NCBI GenBank assembly: GCA_947034895.1
Contig: OX344764.1
Location: forward strand, 74,133,348-74,197,347
DNA length: 64,000 nucleotides
Source of the DNA: Rhytidiadelphus loreus
Taxonomy: Eukaryota > Streptophyta > Bryopsida > Hypnales > Hylocomiaceae
Reading direction: 5' to 3'
Made by a program: the position numbers and the translations under genes. Position 1 is the first letter of the stretch; each line of letters starts with the position of its first letter. The notes under the pieces were generated by a model that saw nothing but the letters and a program-made list of their open reading frames with translations, did not search any database and was not told the origin of the DNA. Shown one piece after another: positions 55,976 to 64,000 of this stretch.

Positions 55976-58900
55976 TGTGAGCGCTTTTTTACCCACCCAT
56001 GGTAAACTCATGTTGCACAATCAGGTTCTTAGTATCGGTTTGTAAGTTTTGTCCTAAGGGTGCCTAGCGTCAATCCATTGTGCCTTCCAAGCAATGGATC
56101 TTTTCTAACTCCTACATGTGAAAAATAAACAAAACAACAAGAAATTCTAAATAACTATAAGTTTTACCCTTTTATCTCAACTAACTAAGTTACTGTGGTT
56201 TTTATTCAAAATGAATTCAGTCTTTGATTTATCATTTTCAAGTGATAGAACATATTATGCCATTTCTAAAAATATAAAACTCGACCTCATCCGAGCTTTG
56301 TAACAATAGTTATGGAGGGATGAAGTTTGACCGCTAATCGGTTCATCAAACTTCATCCATTGATTTCTACTAATCTACCTTATAACTTTACTTGAGATTT
56401 GACTTTTGGGCTCTGAACTCTATTTCATTTTTGACTTTCTAATATGGTTGACTTTGGATGATTTATCTAACTTTCATTCATTTTGACCCCTAAACTTCAT
56501 CCTTCCATATCTTGGTTGTTTTAACTCGGTTTTCTAAGTGTTATATGTTTTTGGAATCCCCTAACTAAGATCTACAACTTAAACTACCTGAATTATACAA
56601 AAGTTCTACCTTAGGCACTTTGACTTATCATTTCAATTCGGTCTTAAGCGAGAATGTCTATTTTTGATAATTAACAAGTATGAGTAGAAACTAGTAACTT
56701 ACCTCGGAGTTGGCATCCTCATGTAGGTAGTTGTATACCCCTTTGAACTCCCCATCATTTGCCATGGTTTGAAATCGTTGAGTAGTTTTGCCCACGGCTT
56801 AAAGTAGGGCTGAAAATACAAAGGTAAGGCCTATTCTATTCCTTTTCTTTAACTCTTCTTCTTTCCCTTCTAATCTATTCACCTTTCATTATTTGATTCC
56901 CAAGAGTTGACTTAGGGTTCTCAAATAATTGCTTCAAAATTCTAAACAATAATTGACTTTTGAAATCCTACAAGTCAATTATTATTCTATCCAATTTCTA
57001 ATGGTCTAAATCACTTCCCTAAGATTTCCTCACAATCTTATCAACTTCTAATTTTTGTATAATTACTTGTATTCTTCACTCCCACTTCACACTTCAATCA
57101 CTTTAGGAGTTTGGAAACTCACTGCTAGGCTAGAAGAGAGAAAGAGTAGTGAGCTGGTTTCTAAACCCTCCTCCTTAATCAACTCGTAATCTCTTTCTAA
57201 TTCCTTCACTTCTTCTAATTGCTAAACTTCTATTTTTCCTTCCTAAATACTTTAGCTCTCGGTCTGATTTTTGACAGCTTACTATTTTTAGAAGTTTGTG
57301 ATTTTTTATGGATAGAGCCTCTCAATAGCTTTCCGAAACTATAATACATTTGCAATTTGGACTTTCCTAGCAAAACTTATGCATGGATGAAGTTTACCTA
57401 CTAATTAGTACTTCAAAACTTCATCCACTCATAACTCCCTCATTTCAACTCGGATTTCTACGTGCTTTATGTTTTTGGAAAGCTCTCAACTTCTACCTTC
57501 AGATTTTAAAATCAAATTTATACTGTCACCCCTTTCTAAGGGTCTGACTCCACTCTTGGCCTCGGCTTTAAACTAAACCTTAATACTAACTTGGAATTGA
57601 TACAAGAGGGAAGTTCAAAGCTTTGCCGTAGGATGGAAAACTTGTAAAATTCTACCAAGTTCTAAAAACTTAAAGCCAAAGCTTCGCCGCCGTTTCGGAA
57701 GGTGACTAAATTCTATGAAGGACTTGGAAACCCACAAAGCCAAAGCTCCGCTGTGCTTTGCAAAATACAAAAATTCTATAGACACTTCTAAACAACCGAA
57801 GTCAAAGCTTTGCCGTATTACAAAGAACGAGGAGAATACGAACAACCACGAAGGCTACCACATGTTACTACTAAAACAACTTAAAACAACACTAGAGGTT
57901 TTCCCCAAGCAGCATTGCCAGTCATATGGGAAGGAAACTCTCTAGGATTAGTGCAAGGTTAGTTCACAACACAAGGAAACTTCAACAAAATACAACCTTT
58001 AACAAAAAACAACAACATCAACAACTAAGCTTAAAATATTTCAACAAAAACACAAGAAGAAGATAGCTAAGCTTGAAGGGACCCCAAGTTCTTCAAGAGA
58101 GCTTCGAAAACAACAACAAAGGAGCTTGAAATGCTCCAAAAACAAGAGAATTTGGCAACGTGGCCTAAATGGCCAAAATCCAACTAAATGGATCCAAATG
58201 ATAACAAGGCGGTTCAAAAATGAACCTAAGGGGTGATTTGAGAGAAGAATGAGCCCCCTTATATACTCTTCCAAGGTGGCTCACCCCCTCTCAATTCCTA
58301 AGCCGTAATCTTATCAACTAAGATTTTCATCCTAATCTCCAATTTTTGACTTTCTATGCTGGTGTGAAATTCTAACTTTTGGAGAAATGCTCCAAATCAC
58401 AAATGGATTGCGCCATTGGCTTCATAAGGCCATTTTTAGTCCAAGGACACTCCCCTTTTTCTTACGCTAAAAACTCAATGAATCCTAACGCCAACTTAAC
58501 GACCAAAAAAGGTAAAAACCCAACTTTGGGAGGTTGACTTTTCTATGAAAAGTAACTAGCCTAGGCTCTTAAGTAGGTACAAGGGAGTAAGAAAAGACCC
58601 CACTTTGACTTCATTCCGAACTCGTATGCCGCCAAGACGCCGGTCAACTCCTTGAATTAACTTAAATTTCACCGGTTTCGAGGAATCTTGTTGGTTTACT
58701 ATCTTCTGGTTATCAGAATGTCTTGAAACTTGTTGGAGAATCTTATTATCATAAAAAAACCTATAATAATTTTTAGTGAGATTTTACTGCCACCTGGGTA
58801 ATTACTAGGAATTTCCCATTGTAGGTTTAGGCGGTTGACCGCTCGGAAAAAGATCCTTCAATGATCAGAAAAAACCGAGACTTTTCATGGAGTCTCTCAT

Positions 58901-59349
58901 GGAACTCCATGACCCAAGTACAAGCACATATTCTTACTTTGCACTTCGGGATAGCAACAATAAAATCCCCACTCGTCTTGAATTATCGGTAGTCAGGGAA
59001 TCTTCCACATACAAGGGAATCTTGGCGAATCAAATTCGCTTTTGATTTCCTGGCATGCTTCTAGTCCAAAAACACAATCCAGCAACCCCAGATTCTTTCG
59101 TGGGCCCATCTTGAGAATGTAACTCCTGTAGACTAACCATTGGGATTTCTCCTATTTCGTTGATAAAGTGGGGAAACTGAAACCTCTCTCTGGGAATGAA
59201 CTTAGAACCTTTCTGGACTTCCCTCAGACCAATCTAGCCTTGATGAGTCACAAGTTTGGTGGGTTTTAGGCTATTTTGGTAATATTCACTCAAATCCCAC
59301 TATTTACATTAAATTTGGGGTTTTCCCTATTCACATGTGGGTTTTTGGT
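55976..59349 (+). repeat. LTR C, diverged relative of LTR A, inserted in LTR B and cut by MULE copy 2
   Basis: It begins TGTGAGCGCTTTTTT, immediately after the B sequence CCATT. It is collinear with LTR A in the plus orientation: CCTTCCAAGCAATGGA (56086; LTR A 42272), TATA-like CCTTATATACTC (58257) and ATTTTTAGTGAGATTTTAC (58770; LTR A 46575). Overall divergence from A is high. About 170 bp of its 3' end is missing because MULE copy 2 begins at 59350. Confidence 0.78.
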
Positions 59350-60340
59350 CAACGACGCTACCATGTGAGCAGGGAGTGGCGAGCGTCGAGCATTAAGCAA
59401 TGAGCAATTAGATTTGAGCGCTCATAACAAGAATATATACTAAAAATAGACATGTCAGAATAATAAATAGTTTTGTCAGATCCCAAAATAGTAATGTTAG
59501 AAATCCAAAAAAGAAAAAATTTAGTAAAAACTTTGTAAATTTTATATTATAAATACACACTAAATTTTTTTCAACAAAGATTATTACATCCATAGAAATG
59601 CTATATGAATGAACCTTACATATGTCATCCATTTATTATCCATCCATCCATCATCCATCATCCATTTATCATCCATCCATCATCCATCCATCATCCATCC
59701 ATCATCCATCATCCATACAAATAAGTCTTAATTTTAATTTTGCTATATAACCCCCAAAATTTAATTTTTTGGTTTAGGTTTATAGTTTATGAATGACATT
59801 AATTTATTAAGATTGTTAGGGTTTGTATTGTTCATTTGGAAGCTTTTTTTTATCTAATTTTGCACTGCTTCAATGCTCCTTGGAATCCAATAGCCATCTT
59901 AGAGGTCATTTGTAGAAATGTAATAATTTATGCAACAACAAAATTTTCCATCATTTAGAGCTATTCAGAATCCTAAAGGCCATTATTATTCACTACAAAA
60001 CTATGCAACAATCACTTCAACAATGTTTTTTGGTCACAATAATGTGTCCCTTGGAACCAAAGAGCATCTTCCCAAATCATTTGTAAAACTGTAATACTTC
60101 ATTCAGATTACAACACACTATAGTCTTGCTAAGTTCATCTTTTTTTATGTATTTTTTTTTATGTTTACGATTTTACAAATGATTAAAATAAGTCCTAGGA
60201 GTCCTTGAATAAACTATTCTTCTTTTCAAGTGATTAGCCTTTGAAGTACGTTAGAACTAGGACAATGAATCATTACTTATCCACCTCTAAACAAAATTGG
60301 TGGTAATTTCACTATCTACTACTAGATGTCTACACAACAT

Positions 60341-63300
60341 CTATAGATTGCTATTTTGAAGAAGTAACTTCACTTCATTGAAGCTTAGACTTGGAGCATG
60401 GATATACTTGTCATCTTCAGAATTGGCTTTGCATACAAATCTAAAGACGTAATACAGATGCTTGCAATTCATGCATGAATTCTTGCTACCAAGTGCAGCT
60501 AAACTCATAGTAACAAAGTCTTCGCAGGTACAAGTAGGGAAGTCTGAAATTGTAACCCGATATATCTTTTGGTGGGGAAAGATACCTGACATTAAAGTTA
60601 TGACTCGCCTATATCCAGGGTATGGAATGACAACTACAGATTGAATGACAGCTTTCAAATTTCGTGCTGTCTCCCACTTGTTACGTGGTCAACTGTAGGT
60701 GCATTAGGGTTACGCCTGATGGTCCTCCCCAATCGCTTCGTGGGATGCACATTAGAGTCAGATGGTTGCATATCTACATCCAGTTGCGGTGGACAAAGAG
60801 AAGACACACCTTTCTCTGCGTTGTCTTCATTAAAAAGGTGGAATGCTACATTCCCTACCTCTTCAGTTTGTAGTTGAAACCTTGTTTCCTCTAAGGAAAG
60901 AATCTCTTATTTGGTGAGATGTGTTCCCTTTGCTACGAGCCATACAATTGGAGGAGCGGGCAAGTCGTGAACCCATTTCACCTTAGATCCTCCTACACAA
61001 CGGTGAAGGTCATCTGCATAGAACCAGAAATCAAAGTTGATGATGGCTTTTGTTCTGTATTCAGTCATGCAGCCATTGTAGGTAGGTGCTGTCGTTCCAC
61101 TCTTTTTTGATATATTTATCTTGGTACCGCATTTCTTCTTCATCCCAACTTGAACAGCATGACAAGTCTTTCCTTCTTTCTTACACCTCGCAATGTGCCA
61201 CAGAGAAGGATTACAATCGGTTTCAAAAACCTTGATAGCATGTGGACATGCCAAGCTTGGTTCACCTTCATCTCTCACAATTGGCATTGATGCGTTTGCT
61301 TCTTTCCTTGCTCTAATTGAACGAGTCTGAACCATTGGTGTAGAGAAGTTAACTGTATCGTGGCGGTGAGAATCACTGTCCGCCCCTGGTAGGAGATCTA
61401 ATTTGCGCTTCGTGGATCCAAAAAGTTCTTTGCCTTCCAAATGTGGGACCCGCGTAGCGAATAACTGGGCACTAGGAAGTTTGGCAACAATCTCAGCAAA
61501 CTTAGCTGGATTCTGGCTTCGTCTTGCAGCTCGAAGGCGAAGTTCGTCCAAGTTGGGGCCAGTGCCAGATGCATATCCTTGAAGGTACGCCCAATAGTTG
61601 GTAGATTGTTGAATAGCTCGCATCATGTCATCTGTAGTAGCAATGTACAAGCAAGTACCTCTCTTTCCGGACATTTGCAACCATTTGTTGTGCACTGTTT
61701 CTACTGGTTGCAAGAAGGCATTTCTGCTAGTTCCTCCAAGCTCAAGTTCTGTAGCACAACAAACGTTTCAAAACTAGGTTCTGAAATGCCTATTATTGAA
61801 TTCAAAACTAAATGACAACATGTCTAATTTGTACATTGCTAGAGTTTTGTGAAGAAGTCATTAGATTTCAAAGACATGAATTTCTAGCTCTTAAGGCATT
61901 TGTTCTTTGAATACAATTTAGGTTGTTAGTCTAAAATGTAGGAAAACTGAAGAAGCATATAACTTACCAACTCTAGAAATCCACCCCACTGTTGATAGCG
62001 AAAGTGCCAAAAACCAAGCCAATCATCAAGAGCTCGGAGAGAATCTTCGGATGCAGCCCTTGAAGAGTGCAACCATCCCTTAATTGCAAGGTATCTTTCT
62101 TCAGCTTTGGTCATTGTTTAGCATCTTTGTATTAACACGATATTCATTATTTTGGGAGTTTTCCTATCTCCCAATTTCGGTAGGTTTGCGCTGAACTGCA
62201 TACTCCCAAAATCATGGAATTCTCCCAAAATAACGAATATCGTGTTTATTGTTTACAAAGCCTTTTGTGAGTTTCTTGGAACTCAGGTTGAATGTGCTTT
62301 TCAGTGTGTCTATTTAGTGATGTCGTCCAATGAAGTAAACATGAGCGCTCCCGATCTTGCATAGGCTCTTGTTTGTTGCCGCTCCCATACACGACACGAA
62401 CAGCATGCCAATTGGCCATTGCGTTGTCAGCCATGAAGCCCTTAAAATTTGGAGATGGAATACCGTGGCGTGCCATAACAGAATTGAGAGATCTCCACAT
62501 CTGCTCTTGTGACAACGCATCTTCACTCATCATGTCACAAACACAAATGGTGAGAACTCGACAAAACTCAGCATCATAGACATGTGCAGCCATTGTTGTC
62601 CATCCCTTCACCCTTTTTACATGGTCAAACATGCACCAAGATGATTGTAAATCTCCACCCGGCTGCATTCTCTTCACAAGATCCACTCCACTTGCTGGAC
62701 CTTCTTCAAACATCTTGAAAAGGTGAACCTTTTCTTTACCTTGGCCTGGAAACACACTATCTTGGATGTAGGAATATGCACTTCTCTTCTTCAAGGATAT
62801 GATGTTGTCAACAGGTCCTCCACTTGCAGTGTGACGGAAATTGGAGATTGTATTTCGGATACTTGGTGAACTGAGTATTCGAAACTTTTCCATCACTGCT
62901 TCTAGTGCCTGACCTTTGAGAGGCTTTGGCTCGCCCCCCAATTCTTCATTCTGAAACAACTCAGATGCAAGGAACTCTTTGCTAGCAGCAAGACTTATGG
63001 TTGAATTAGTGGCAGACGGTGTTTTATAAACTTCCTGACTTATCAAAGATGTTGTCCGCTCAACAGATGCACGACAAACACCCCTTCCAACAGGATGTTT
63101 GTGATAGCCAACATGGATACAAGCTCTTCCAGAACCATTAGAATTGAAGACCCTATACATGCGACAAGGGCATAATGACTTGCAAGAAGAGGACACTTTG
63201 TAGATTCGACATAGAATAGTGGATTTTGTAGGTGATTCATTCCCTACAACAAAGATGACAGGTGATGACCCCTCCCACTCACTCTCATTTTTGTCTCCAC

Positions 63301-64000
63301 CACGTCGCACTTTAGGGCAATCTAAATTCTCGCATATTAGATGTCCAATACAAAAAGAATAGCGAAACTTCAGACCGAAGTCATTAGCAATATTTGTAGT
63401 GTGTGTGTGTGTGTCCACATGTGTCCATCAAACCTACGATCCATGCCTTCTAATAAACGACCTACGGTCGAGGAGGATTGCAATCTGGACAAACCAGCAG
63501 AGGAAGATGACGGAGACGAAAGAGGAGGCAATTCAAAAAGTACATCTCCATTGAATGATTGTGGAAGATGAGGGACAGACTCAACTCGAAGTTCATCTAG
63601 GTTCAAGAACTTCAACTCATTCCGGATGCGTGGACGACTCTGCATATCCTTGAGGCACTGAAAGATGCTATGAACTTGCATTGAATTTAGTGTACCTAAT
63701 GACGGCAAAGTACTACCATGAACATCTTGATTCATCACCAAAATAGTATCTTCGTCGAACTCGGGTATAGGAGACAACTTTCCAACTACTTCACTAACCA
63801 AAACAACGTCGTCATTAGAAGACTCGCTAAGATCGATATAGATAGGATCCAAAGGCTCTACTTTGACAGAACTTCCCAAAGGCATCTGCGCTGTAGACGT
63901 TACAGATTCAAGTGTGACAACATTAGGTGACATTGACCTTGCAATACTTGGGGTCCCGAATGCATGGTACTTGTCAGAGGAGAGTCTCCATACATCTCCT
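60341..64000 (-). pseudogene. MULE-type transposase, copy 2 (5' end beyond window)
   Basis: This has the same domain order as the copy 1 transposase: N-terminal acidic part (63370-64000 and beyond), DDE core frame (63418-62246), candidate intron with MITE, then an exon with PVETVHNKW. That exon continues without the copy 1 stop as far as 60910. The SWIM finger is intact here (CTCEDF…CMNCKHLYYVF, about 60450-60520), whereas copy 1 has a stop in it. Copy 2 has its own lesions: TAA at 60907-60909 where copy 1 has a Ser codon, and a 1-nt loss near 60685. The two damage patterns do not overlap, apart from the (GT)8 frame change common to both. Confidence 0.82.
62135..62245. mobile_element. MITE in MULE copy 2 transposase gene
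   Basis: It is identical in position and sequence to the 111-bp MITE of copy 1 (11872-11982), with ACACGATATTC inverted ends and TTA flanks. It was inherited with the MULE rather than inserted independently. Confidence 0.65.

Larger units (their letters stand above)
59350..64000. mobile_element. MULE copy 2, left part (continues past the window)
   Basis: The same left terminus as copy 1 (CAACGACGCTACCATGTGAG) begins at 59350. Collinearity continues to the window end, where 64000 corresponds to 13737 of copy 1. The stretch from about 60930 to 64000 looks identical to copy 1 by eye, whereas 60450-60930 has many differences. The element contains the same CATC microsatellite, transposase gene, MITE insertion (62135-62245) and (GT)8 tract. 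It inserted in LTR C; the TSD should be near GGTTTTTGGT (59340-59349), but the right end is outside the window. Confidence 0.88.

Overview
The window is nuclear DNA of a land plant. Spliced genes with plant-type GT-AG introns (an NSUN-type RNA methyltransferase and the splicing factor SF3A2) sit in AT-rich, repeat-dense DNA containing Ty1/copia, MULE, hAT, SINE and long-LTR elements. Which plant lineage cannot be decided from the sequence; a non-seed plant is possible but is only a guess. No tRNA, rRNA, CRISPR array or organellar genes were seen.

Layout. (1) 1-4.9 kb, GC-rich genic block: the 5' end of an NSUN-like RNA cytosine-C5 methyltransferase on the minus strand, head to head with an uncharacterised 402-aa protein on the plus strand, then a SINE with an 18-bp target-site duplication (TSD). 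(2) 4.9-26.0 kb: a decayed Ty1/copia retrotransposon split inside its integrase by a 13.7-kb Mutator-like element (MULE copy 1, 9072-22797, 10-bp TSD). (3) 26-28.1 kb: AT-rich spacer, then foldback repeats just upstream of SF3A2. (4) 28.5-31.6 kb: SF3A2, complete in seven exons. (5) 31.6-41.8 kb: AT-rich spacer with one intact single-exon gene for a membrane-anchored pectin methylesterase inhibitor (PMEI) domain protein. (6) 41.8-59.3 kb: nested transposons: a hAT-like MITE split by a 5154-bp solo LTR (5-bp TSD), a broken hAT transposase gene, an inverted LTR fragment, and a diverged LTR inserted in that fragment. (7) 59.35-64.0 kb: the left part of a second MULE copy, inserted in that last LTR and cut by the window edge.

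The main discovery candidate is MULE copy 1. It encodes on the minus strand a MULE-type transposase (DDE region, SWIM zinc finger). Divergently, on the plus strand, it carries a 13-exon gene whose product joins a ParB-like DGNHR motif to a C-terminal domain resembling N4/N6-type DNA methyltransferases. Both methyltransferase signature motifs are altered (NIPD; DCYASTG). Intron 1 of that gene holds 13 regularly spaced palindromes, consensus CACCTCGTCAACGAGGTG, about every 116 bp. Copy 1 is a mutated fossil in both genes. Copy 2 has different transposase lesions, so the two copies point to a recently intact parent. I infer a transposon carrying its own DNA-methylation or DNA-binding cargo; the decisive test is whether the unseen right half of copy 2 carries an intact version.
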